This document shows, one piece after another, positions 1 to 6,221 of a stretch of DNA of 6,889 nucleotides. The stretch spans positions 1 to 6,889 of the forward strand of contig CAITUB010000285.1 of the NCBI GenBank assembly GCA_903895515.1, written 5' to 3'. Position numbers and translations under genes: made by a program. Source of the DNA: an uncultured Acidimicrobium sp. Lineage in GTDB: Bacteria; Actinomycetota; Acidimicrobiia; Acidimicrobiales; Ilumatobacteraceae. A model generated the notes under the pieces. It had not been told where the DNA came from. It worked only from the letters and a program-made list of their open reading frames with translations, and searched no databases. Numbering within the stretch: position 1 is the stretch's first letter; every line of letters starts with the position of its first letter.

Positions 1-1
1 C

Positions 2-328
2 AGAAACCTCTCAGCACGAAAACTGTGGATCGCCTTTGCTGCTCAACATGTTGGATCGGTTGTCGTTGACGATGGCGCTAAGAATGCGTTGATCACCCGT
101 AATACATCGTTGCTACACGCTGGGGTCGTAGAAGTGAGCGGAGATTTTGCCGCAGGGGACACCGTAGAAATTGTTGACGTGCGAGGTGTTTCGTTTGCTC
201 GCGGCATGGTGGGCATCGATGCTGTGCAGGCTGGTGCGGCAGCAGGTTTGCAAAGTGGAGATCTACCTGAAGGTGTAGACCCTGAACTCGTTCATCGCGA
301 CGATTTAGTTATTTTGCTCTACAAATAG
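2..328 (+). CDS. proB: Glutamate 5-kinase, C-terminal part (partial, 5' end outside window)
   Basis: This is the last 108 residues of glutamate 5-kinase, the cytoplasmic enzyme that phosphorylates L-glutamate to gamma-glutamyl phosphate in the first step of proline synthesis. The reading frame is open from the left edge, so the gene starts outside the window and the ATG at 89 is only an internal methionine. The visible part begins RNLSARKLWIAFA, which links the kinase domain to a C-terminal PUA domain, and continues with DDGAKNAL, SLLHAGVVEVSGDFAAGD and the terminal VHRDDLVILLYK. This block order is typical of bacterial ProB with a PUA domain, and the VHRDDLV ending is common in actinobacteria (from memory). 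The catalytic kinase domain is not visible. proA does not follow: the next gene, murJ, is convergent and its 3' end overlaps this one by 10 bases. A hairpin spans the stop codon. Confidence 0.93.
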   Translation, partial: RNLSARKLWIAFAAQHVGSVVVDDGAKNALITRNTSLLHAGVVEVSGDFAAGDTVEIVDVRGVSFARGMVGIDAVQAGAAAGLQSGDLPEGVDPELVHRDDLVILLYK

Positions 329-333
329 TCGCG
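296..333 (+). terminator. Candidate hairpin terminator for proB, inside the convergent overlap
   Basis: CGCGAC (296-301) pairs with GTCGCG (328-333). After one G-A mismatch, ATTT (303-306) pairs with AAAT (323-326), leaving a 16-base loop. The proB stop TAG lies at the base of the 3' arm and the murJ stop lies in the loop. A modest T-rich stretch (CATTGTCTTTT, 334-344) follows on the + strand, so the polarity favours ending proB transcription. On the - strand no T-run follows. The T-tract is short and interrupted and folding energy was not computed, so this is only a candidate. Confidence 0.35.
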
Positions 334-1887
334 CATTGTCTTTTCACCAAGCGCACTGAGCGCAAGTGCATACGTTGCAGCGCCAATGAGCGTGCCGGCA
401 ACAACGCGGGTGAGTGATCCAATGCCGGCTTCGCTGCCGATATGGCGGATTGAAAACCACACCACGCAGGTCATTGCACCTGCGGCAATGGCGATTCGCA
501 CAATGTTGAATGCCAGCACGGTCAGTTTGATGTCGACTTCTGTGCTTTCAAGGATGAGTAATGCAACGATTGCAGACACCAGATACGCGATGGAGAACGA
601 AAGCCCTAATCCAAACACTCCGTGCCTATCCACCAACACGATGGCAAGCAGGATATTGATGGCATTTTCTCCAACGTTGATGAAGAACGGCGTTCGCGTG
701 TCGTTACGAGCGTAAAAGCCGCGAAGCACAAACAGATAGATCGAAAACCCGGCTAATCCAATTGCCAATCCAGAAAGTGCGCGCGCTGTGTTTGCCGTTG
801 CTGCAGCCGAGAAGTTGCCATGCTGAAAGAGCAGACCGATGATGGGCTTCGACATGACCCAGAGTCCACACGATGCCGGAATGGTGAACAGTGCGGTGAG
901 GCGAATGCCATTCGCCATTAGAAGCGAAAACTGTTGGTGGTCTCCGCGATGGAACATGCGGGCAAGATCCGGAACAAATGTGGTGGCAATCGAAACGGCA
1001 AGCAGGCCGTGCGGTAATTGCAACAGAACGAATGCTTTGGAATATGCATCCACTCCGCCGCTTCCAGGTGATGCCAAGTTCTTAATGACTACGAGTGCAA
1101 CTTGGTTGGCGGCCACATAGCCAAGTGTCCACAGCGACAGTCGGACGAGTTTCTTGACAGCAGGGTGTGCGAACTGCGGAGCGAACGTAAAGGTAACGCC
1201 GTGTCGAAGCACCGCCGCACCCTGCGCGATGGCCATGACAACAATGCCGAGCGTGGTGCCAAGGCCAAGAATCCAGATAGCGGCTTGATCATGTTGCACC
1301 GCATCAATGGACAAGTTGTCGCCAGACTTTGTAAGCGGAAGCAAACAAAAGAAACCAATGGTCACGATGTTGGCTAATGCAGGTGACCATGCAGCAGCAA
1401 AAAACAATTTACGAGCATTGAGTAGGGCAGAGGTGAGAGCGCTCAACCCATAAAAGAAAATCTGTACAACAAAAATACGGGTGAGCGAAGTTCCAACGCT
1501 GCGAAAGACTTGCGCATCAACTCCGCTTGCTGGGTGCAGGGAGAAGAGATGAAATATCACTGGTGCAAACAAGACAGCGAGTGCGGTGACAGCAACAAGC
1601 GCGATGGCCGAAACGCTGATGATGGCGTCCTGGCTCTGTGTGCCGTTGTGTTCGAGGTCATCGCGCTCCACAAATTGGGCGAACAGCGCAACAAGGCTGG
1701 CCGAAAGCACGCCGCCAATAAGCAGCTCGTAGATCGCGTTTGGCGAATTGTTCGCGCTATCGAAGGCATCGGCAAGTGACGTTTGTCCAACGATGATGCC
1801 AAAAATGACAATACGAATGAGACCTGTGAGGCGGGAAACTGCTGTTCCCGAGGCAACTACAAGGTTCGATCGAGCAAGACCGGTCAT
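319..1887 (-). CDS. murJ: Lipid II flippase MurJ (MviN family)
   Basis: This is a 522-residue polytopic inner-membrane protein of the MurJ/MviN family, which moves lipid II across the cytoplasmic membrane for peptidoglycan synthesis. It opens with MTGLARSNLVVASGTAVSRLTG and continues with ADAFDSANNSPNAIYELL (about residues 39-56) and GGVLSAS, the characteristic first MviN block. Many further hydrophobic segments fit the usual 13-14 transmembrane helices, including FVLLQLPHGLLAVSIATTFVPDLAR. R19 and R25 sit six apart, like the important arginines R18 and R24 of E. coli MurJ. Length is close to the E. coli protein (about 510), and the C-terminal pseudokinase fusion of mycobacterial MviN is absent. 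I chose the ATG at 1887 because GGAG lies six bases upstream and the conserved block follows at once. ATGs at 1899 and 1893 are alternatives. The frame stays open to 1992, but that would run through the divergent ATPase gene. It converges on proB. Confidence 0.95.
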   Translation of the reverse strand: MTGLARSNLVVASGTAVSRLTGLIRIVIFGIIVGQTSLADAFDSANNSPNAIYELLIGGVLSASLVALFAQFVERDDLEHNGTQSQDAIISVSAIALVAVTALAVLFAPVIFHLFSLHPASGVDAQVFRSVGTSLTRIFVVQIFFYGLSALTSALLNARKLFFAAAWSPALANIVTIGFFCLLPLTKSGDNLSIDAVQHDQAAIWILGLGTTLGIVVMAIAQGAAVLRHGVTFTFAPQFAHPAVKKLVRLSLWTLGYVAANQVALVVIKNLASPGSGGVDAYSKAFVLLQLPHGLLAVSIATTFVPDLARMFHRGDHQQFSLLMANGIRLTALFTIPASCGLWVMSKPIIGLLFQHGNFSAAATANTARALSGLAIGLAGFSIYLFVLRGFYARNDTRTPFFINVGENAINILLAIVLVDRHGVFGLGLSFSIAYLVSAIVALLILESTEVDIKLTVLAFNIVRIAIAAGAMTCVVWFSIRHIGSEAGIGSLTRVVAGTLIGAATYALALSALGEKTMRDYL

Positions 1888-1936
1888 GAGCATCTCCATC
1901 GTAGGCGCAAGGGCACTAAACGCTAGGGTTGCTCGG
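1888..1936. promoter_or_regulatory. Divergent intergenic region, murJ / MoxR operon promoters
   Basis: These 49 bases are the only gap between the divergent starts of murJ (1887, -) and the ATPase gene (1937, +), so promoters for both transcripts should lie here or overlap the coding ends. On the + strand TAGGGT (1924-1929) fits the TANNNT -10 pattern and ends seven bases before the ATG, the spacing expected of a leaderless transcript. The same bases offer AGGG (1925-1928) as a weak ribosome site, so the two readings compete. On the - strand TTTAGT (1920 down to 1915) is a weak -10, with TTGCTC (1944 down to 1939) 18 bases upstream as a poor -35. I see no convincing operator palindrome. The location is firm; the individual boxes are weak. 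Confidence 0.4.
1894..1897 (-). promoter_or_regulatory. Ribosome binding site deciding the murJ start
   Basis: On the - strand, GGAG (1897 down to 1894) is followed by six bases and then the ATG at 1887. It is the clearest Shine-Dalgarno match near any start in this window. It lies inside the codons of the two alternative upstream ATGs (1899 and 1893), which argues for translation starting at 1887. Confidence 0.55.
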
Positions 1937-2803
1937 ATGAGCAAGAGCTTTGAATCAGTGCAAGTTGTCCGTGACGGATTGAAAAAGGTCAACTATTTGG
2001 CCGATGACGGAATCGCCAGTGTGGTCTATTTGGCCCAGCGATTAGGCAAGCCGATCCTTGTTGAAGGACCTGCAGGTACGGGTAAAACCCAGTTGGCAAA
2101 GAGCGTGGCCGAAATGCTGAACGCTCGGTTGATTCGTTTGCAGTGTTACGAGGGCCTCGATGAGTCGAAGGCGCTGTACGAGTGGAACTACAAGAAGCAG
2201 TTGTTGCGCATTCAGGCAGACAAGTCGAGCGACTCGTGGAGTGAAGTTCACGACGACATTTTCAGCAGTGAATTCCTGCTTACTCGGCCATTGCTCGAAG
2301 CAATTAGCAGCACCGACCCAGTGGTCTTGTTGATCGACGAAGTTGACCGTGTGGAAATTGAAACCGAAGCATTGTTGCTCGAAATTCTTTCGGAGTATCA
2401 AGTGTCAATTCCAGAACTTGGAACCATTACCGCGAAACAAATTCCGATGGTGTTCCTTACCTCGAACAACACGCGTGAATTGTCGGAAGCGTTGAAGCGC
2501 CGTTGCCTGTTCTTGCACATTGACTATCCAGACATGGATCGCGAAAAAGAAATCGTGCTCACCAAGGTTGAAGGCATTACCGAGAACCTTGCAGACCAAA
2601 TTGCTCGCATCGTTCGCAGCATTCGCCAACTCGACTTGAAGAAGGCTCCATCAGTCAGCGAAACGCTTGACTGGGCACGCACGCTCATCTTGCTCGGCAT
2701 TGATCACATCGATGCTCAAGAAGCAAAAGACACCTTGCACATTCTTCTCAAATACCAGACGGACATTGCCAAAGCGGCGAAGGAACTGTCGGTCGACAAG
2801 TGA
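1937..2803 (+). CDS. MoxR/CoxD-type AAA+ ATPase
   Basis: This is a 288-residue cytoplasmic AAA+ ATPase of the MoxR group, close in style to CoxD, a chaperone-like ATPase that works with a VWA protein to mature client enzymes. Visible motifs are Walker A GPAGTGKT (44-51), the subfamily hallmark QCYEGLDESKALYEWNY (69-85), Walker B VVLLIDE (129-135), sensor 1 TSNN (175-178), the arginine finger in LKRRC (R188/R189) and a sensor-2 region PSVSETLDWAR (238-248). All key ATPase residues are present, so it should hydrolyse ATP. The ATG at 1937 is chosen because homology begins just after it. The frame is open back to 1748, but those 63 residues would be antisense to murJ and have no MoxR character. 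It is first in a four-gene + strand cluster, with the VWA partner starting nine bases after its stop. The family is certain; the client is unknown. Confidence 0.93.
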   Translation: MSKSFESVQVVRDGLKKVNYLADDGIASVVYLAQRLGKPILVEGPAGTGKTQLAKSVAEMLNARLIRLQCYEGLDESKALYEWNYKKQLLRIQADKSSDSWSEVHDDIFSSEFLLTRPLLEAISSTDPVVLLIDEVDRVEIETEALLLEILSEYQVSIPELGTITAKQIPMVFLTSNNTRELSEALKRRCLFLHIDYPDMDREKEIVLTKVEGITENLADQIARIVRSIRQLDLKKAPSVSETLDWARTLILLGIDHIDAQEAKDTLHILLKYQTDIAKAAKELSVDK

Positions 2804-2812
2804 GTTGATGAG

Positions 2813-4255
2813 ATGCCAGTTCTCGACTTGATGTCGGGCTTTATTGTTGAACTCCGCAATGCGGGTTTGCCAGTAAGCCTCACCGAAAACCTGGATGCGA
2901 TGGAAGCGGTTAAGGAAATTCCGATCGAAGATCGCGATGCGTTTAAATACGCGCTTGCCGCAACGTTGGTAAAGAGCCAAAACCATTGGCGTGCATTTGA
3001 AACCATTTTCGAGGTGTACTTCTCGTTGCGCGGTCCTGAATACAGCATTGCGCAAGACGGTAAAGAAAACGACGAGATGTGGCGCGAGCAGCAGGACTTG
3101 CAAATGCAAGGCGAAGGCAAGGGCCAAAGCGGCGGCAATATGGATGGCCTCACGCCAGAAGAAATTGCCCAGATGCTGATGAATGCTCTGATGAATGGTG
3201 ACCAGGCGATGATGAAGGCGTTGGCGAAGCAATCGGTGCAGCGCTTTGCCGGAATGGAACCGGGTCGTCCTGTTGGCGGCACCTATTACCTGTATCGCAC
3301 ATTGCGCAACCTCGACTTAGACAACATGCTCGACAAGTTGATGGAAGCGAACAAGCAACAGGCTGCCGAAGAGTTGACCAATCTTGAACAGCGACTTGAA
3401 AAAGATGAATTCGAAAGTCGAATTGAACAGTTCAAGCAAGAAGTAGAAGCAGAAATTCGTCGCAAGCTTGTTGCCGACAGAGGTGCAGAAGCAATGGCGA
3501 AAACACTGCGCAAACCTTTGCCAGAAGACGTGGAATTTATGCACGCCAGTCGCGATGAAATGCAGAGCCTCAAGAAAGCGCTGCAACCGCTGACGCGCAA
3601 ACTTGCAGCGCGGCTTGCTCGTAAGCGCCGCCATGGCCGCAAAGGCCCACTCGACTTCCGCAACACGGTGCGACATTCACTCAGCTACGGCGGAGTGCCT
3701 GCAGACCCGAAATTCAAGTACCCGCGTCCTGCGAAACCCGAGCTCATGGTGGTTGCAGACATTTCGGGAAGCGTTGCAGCATTTGCTCGTTTCACCCTCA
3801 TGTTGGTGTACGCCATTCAAGGGCAGTTTTCGAAAGTGCGCTCGTTTGTATTCATAGACGGAATCGATGAAGTGACGAGTTACTTCAAAAACACCGAAGA
3901 CATTTCGGATGCAATTCATCGCGTAAACACCGAAGCAGATGTGGTGTGGGTGGACGGACACTCTGACTACGGCCATGCCTTCGAAGTGTTCTGGGAACGG
4001 TACGGGAAAGACATCAACTCGAAGACCACCATTTTGTTGCTCGGCGACGCGCGAAACAACTATCACGCAACTGGTTCGTGGGTTGTGAAGGAAATGCAAA
4101 AGCGCGGTCGGCACGTGTACTGGTTGAATCCAGAACCGAAGAGTTACTGGAACACCGGAGACTCCGTAGTGGGCGAGTACGGCAGTTTCACTGACGGTGT
4201 GTATGAGTGTCGCAACCTTCGCCAGCTTGAGGGCTTCGTCGAAAAGTTGGTATGA
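2813..4255 (+). CDS. CoxE-like von Willebrand factor A domain protein
   Basis: This 480-residue soluble protein is the VWA partner of the preceding MoxR ATPase and resembles CoxE. An N-terminal helical part (1-75) is followed by a Gln/Gly-rich linker (about 92-110), a Met-rich stretch (110-134) and a charged, probably coiled-coil region (about 172-225). The CoxE hallmark comes next: a basic segment ARKRRHGRKGPLDFRNTVRHS (about 269-289) and SYGGVPADPK. The VWA domain carries the metal-site motif DISGS (D316, S318, S320), HSDYGHAF (about 383-390, S384 where many VWA domains have Thr) and LLLGDARNN (D412). It ends with the family-typical VYWLNPEP and a NLRQLEGFVEKL tail. No signal peptide or membrane segment is seen. 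The ATG at 2813 follows the ATPase stop by nine bases and lacks a good ribosome site, suggesting translational coupling. Its stop overlaps the next start as ATGA. Such proteins probably bind a client and stimulate or target the ATPase; the client is unknown. Confidence 0.9.
   Translation: MPVLDLMSGFIVELRNAGLPVSLTENLDAMEAVKEIPIEDRDAFKYALAATLVKSQNHWRAFETIFEVYFSLRGPEYSIAQDGKENDEMWREQQDLQMQGEGKGQSGGNMDGLTPEEIAQMLMNALMNGDQAMMKALAKQSVQRFAGMEPGRPVGGTYYLYRTLRNLDLDNMLDKLMEANKQQAAEELTNLEQRLEKDEFESRIEQFKQEVEAEIRRKLVADRGAEAMAKTLRKPLPEDVEFMHASRDEMQSLKKALQPLTRKLAARLARKRRHGRKGPLDFRNTVRHSLSYGGVPADPKFKYPRPAKPELMVVADISGSVAAFARFTLMLVYAIQGQFSKVRSFVFIDGIDEVTSYFKNTEDISDAIHRVNTEADVVWVDGHSDYGHAFEVFWERYGKDINSKTTILLLGDARNNYHATGSWVVKEMQKRGRHVYWLNPEPKSYWNTGDSVVGEYGSFTDGVYECRNLRQLEGFVEKLV
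3176..3199 (+). repeat. 12-base tandem duplication in the VWA gene
   Basis: CTGATGAATGCT (3176-3187) is followed directly by CTGATGAATGGT (3188-3199), identical in 11 of 12 positions. It stays in frame and encodes LMNA then LMNG within the Met-rich stretch of the CoxE-like protein. It is most simply a small in-frame slippage duplication in a poorly constrained linker. Confidence 0.6.
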
Positions 4256-4905
4256 GCAAAACCCGCATCGTGCTGGTGCGGCACGGCGAGTCGAACGTAA
4301 CGGTGAACCGCATTCTGGGCGGACCGCGCACATGTAACGGACTTTCTGAGTTGGGCAAACTTCAAGCAGCACGACTTCGTGATCGGCTTGCGCACACTCA
4401 GGAGCTTGCAATTGATGTGTTGATGTCAAGTGGGTTTCCGCGAGCACGAGAGACAGCAGAGATCATCGCTCCGGCGTTGTCGAGCCTGCCCATCAACATC
4501 GATACCAATTTTGGTGAGCATGATCCAGGTCCAGAGTGCGACGGATTGACGTTTGACGAATTCGTTCGCCGTCATGGCCCGCCCGATTGGAGCGCCGACC
4601 CGCACGCCGAGTTCTTTCCTGGTGGAGAGACCATTGCCCAATTTCATTCTCGAGTGTCTGGCGCGTTGAACGATTTGCTGCGCAAATACTCCGGAAAGTC
4701 GGTACTTGTTACATGCCACGGTGGAGTGGTTGATGCAGTGCTTCGACTGACCATGCAAACCCCAGCAACTGGCGCATTCGAAATGCACACGAAGAATTGT
4801 TCAATCACCGAATTGGTGGAAGTTCGGGCAGGTCACTTTGCGCTTGTTCGCTACAACGACCATGCACACCTGCATGGTTTGCCTCTGGCAACAAACAACT
4901 CGTAA
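4252..4905 (+). CDS. Histidine phosphatase family protein (phosphoglycerate-mutase-like)
   Basis: This 217-residue cytoplasmic protein belongs to the histidine phosphatase superfamily, which transfers phosphate through a phospho-histidine intermediate. The N-terminal VLVRHGESN holds R10, nucleophile H11 and E13. SSGFPRARETAEIIAP (about 59-74) is the usual second block. E89 in GEHDPGPECDG is the likely general acid. VLVTCHGGVVDAV supplies the second active-site histidine, H156. All four elements are intact, so a catalytically active enzyme is expected. The length fits GpmB/alpha-ribazole phosphatase-type members, but the motifs do not fix a substrate and no cobalamin genes are nearby. The start overlaps the stop of the VWA gene as ATGA, so its translation is probably coupled. 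It has no ribosome site of its own that I can see. The spacing after the general acid differs slightly from the common E-x-D-x-G-x-x-E-G pattern. Confidence 0.92.
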   Translation: MSKTRIVLVRHGESNVTVNRILGGPRTCNGLSELGKLQAARLRDRLAHTQELAIDVLMSSGFPRARETAEIIAPALSSLPINIDTNFGEHDPGPECDGLTFDEFVRRHGPPDWSADPHAEFFPGGETIAQFHSRVSGALNDLLRKYSGKSVLVTCHGGVVDAVLRLTMQTPATGAFEMHTKNCSITELVEVRAGHFALVRYNDHAHLHGLPLATNNS

Positions 4906-4910
4906 CCGCG

Positions 4911-6215
4911 ATGACTGCACGTAACCAACTGCCGATTGTGGTGGTGGGTGCAGGTTCTGCCGGCGTAGTTGTGGCGTCTCGATTAGCCGAAGATCCCTCA
5001 ATCTCTGTGCTGCTTCTGGAGTCGGGAAGCGTGCTTGGCGGAAGTTCGTTGCGCAACTACATGGTGGGCATGACGGGAATGAGCGATGACTATGAGTGGG
5101 ATCGCGACTATGGATGCTCGGGTTGGAATTGGAAAAACGCCAGTAGCACGTTTAGTGCAATGCCCGACATGCTGCATGATGTGCAGCCCAATGAGGCCGG
5201 ACAAGTTGACAGCGCATTAGTGGAAGCAGCAGTTCATGCAGGAGCGCCTCGCATAGCGCAACTGGCGCGCGATGCATACAGCAGCGAAGGTGCGGGATAC
5301 TGCTCGCTCACGCTGAACAACGGTGTTCGCCACAGCGTGGTAGAGACATATTTTGATCCACTCGGTAATCGAGCAAACTTTGCTGTACGCATGAATGCTG
5401 TTGTTGACTCCGTGGTCATGGATGGCTCGCGCGCTGTTGGCGTGCGACTTACAGGTGGAGAACATATAGAAGCACGCGGTGTTGTGGTGTGCGCGGGTGC
5501 TCTTGCAACACCCGTGTTGTTGCGTCGCAGCAATATCAATAGGCCGGGAATTGGCATTGGCCTTCAAGATCACCCATCCATTGCCATCACGTTGGCCTTG
5601 CGGCAACCACAACAATCGGCAATACGAATTGGCGCCAACGTTAGAACGTCGTCGCAGAAGGGCAACGCAGACATTCATGTGTTGTCGCTCAATGAAACCG
5701 ATGAGTCGGGGAAATTTGGTGCCCTCATTGCAGGCGTGATGCATGTGCGCTCGCGAGGTGAGGTGAAGTTCGACCCTGCAACTGGCACAGGAGTTGCGGT
5801 GTTTAACTCACTAAGCGATGAGCGCGACAAGGCAGCGATGCGCGATGCAGCACGGTGTGTGTACGAATTAGCACGATCACATTCAGTGAGCAGCATTGCA
5901 GATGCTGTGTTGAGCGATGCTGATGGAACTTCCGCACGATGGTTGGGCGATGCCAGCGACAGTGAAATTGACGACTGGGCTTTGCGGCACGTGGGTGCCT
6001 ATTCACACGCAGCAAGCTCGTGCGCAATGGGGAAAAGTCGTGACGAAATGGCCGTAGTGAACGAACGAGCAGAAGTGATTGGTTATGAAAATTTGTGGTT
6101 ATGTGACGCTTCAATTTTTCCAACTTTGCCACGCGCCAACACGCACCTGCCCGTTGTGATGGTGGCTAATCGGGTGAGTGAAATGTTGCGCGAAACGTTG
6201 AGCGAATCGCGTTAG
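4911..6215 (+). CDS. Short GMC-family FAD-dependent oxidoreductase
   Basis: This 434-residue protein belongs to the glucose-methanol-choline (GMC) oxidoreductase family, FAD enzymes that oxidise alcohols or related groups. The FAD site is clear: GAGSAG (13-18) in VVVGAGSAGVVVASRLAE, E38 at the end of the second strand for the ribose, and VLGGSSLRNYM (41-51). Further family blocks are VVVCAGALATPVLLRRS (191-207), IGLQDHPSI (216-224), and a C-terminal SHAASSCAMG with catalytic-type H366, then LWLCDASIFPTLPRANTHLPVV with N410 and H412 near the usual second active-site position. It is shorter than usual GMC enzymes (about 500-550) because only four residues separate E38 from GGSS. No signal peptide is seen. 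The ATG at 4911, five bases after the phosphatase stop, puts the FAD motif at the usual distance; the open frame back to 4797 lies inside the phosphatase gene. The substrate and electron acceptor are unknown. Confidence 0.88.
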   Translation: MTARNQLPIVVVGAGSAGVVVASRLAEDPSISVLLLESGSVLGGSSLRNYMVGMTGMSDDYEWDRDYGCSGWNWKNASSTFSAMPDMLHDVQPNEAGQVDSALVEAAVHAGAPRIAQLARDAYSSEGAGYCSLTLNNGVRHSVVETYFDPLGNRANFAVRMNAVVDSVVMDGSRAVGVRLTGGEHIEARGVVVCAGALATPVLLRRSNINRPGIGIGLQDHPSIAITLALRQPQQSAIRIGANVRTSSQKGNADIHVLSLNETDESGKFGALIAGVMHVRSRGEVKFDPATGTGVAVFNSLSDERDKAAMRDAARCVYELARSHSVSSIADAVLSDADGTSARWLGDASDSEIDDWALRHVGAYSHAASSCAMGKSRDEMAVVNERAEVIGYENLWLCDASIFPTLPRANTHLPVVMVANRVSEMLRETLSESR

Positions 6216-6221
6216 TCGCGA
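6207..6221. terminator. Small hairpin centred on the overlapping convergent stops
   Basis: TCGCG (6207-6211) and CGCGA (6217-6221) form a perfect five-base-pair stem around the loop TTAGT, which holds the TAG stop of the GMC gene and the TAA stop of glpK. No T-run follows on either strand, so this is not a standard intrinsic terminator. It could at most slow or protect converging transcripts. A short GC stem of this kind can also arise by chance. Confidence 0.2.

Noticed and set aside
1102..1377. Small open frames on the + strand within murJ
   Set aside because: The - strand frame encodes a continuous MviN protein. These frames show Arg/Lys-rich shadow composition and no independent signals.
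1748..1936. 63-residue N-terminal extension of the MoxR ATPase
   Set aside because: It would be antisense to the conserved MurJ N-terminus and lacks MoxR-like sequence; the family homology starts just after the ATG at 1937.
1888..1992. 35-residue N-terminal extension of MurJ
   Set aside because: It would overlap the start of the divergent ATPase gene. A good GGAG site and the conserved ARSNLVVASG block support the ATG at 1887.
2651..3282. Two overlapping - strand open frames of about 190 residues antisense to the ATPase-VWA junction
   Set aside because: They are frame shadows of strongly coding + strand sequence, with no motif, no start signal and composition following the complementary codons.
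3677..4447. 256-residue open frame on the - strand, antisense to the VWA and phosphatase genes
   Set aside because: It has no recognisable domain and an unnatural Cys/His/Val-rich composition. The opposite strand encodes clear family motifs across the same bases.
4797..4910. 38-residue extension of the GMC oxidoreductase
   Set aside because: It lies inside the phosphatase coding end in another frame, and the FAD motif is already at its usual distance from the ATG at 4911. The extension does not look like a signal peptide.
5016..5050. Frameshift or pseudogene explanation for the short GMC protein
   Set aside because: All family blocks before and after the short spot are in one frame without a stop, and the C-terminal active-site blocks are intact.
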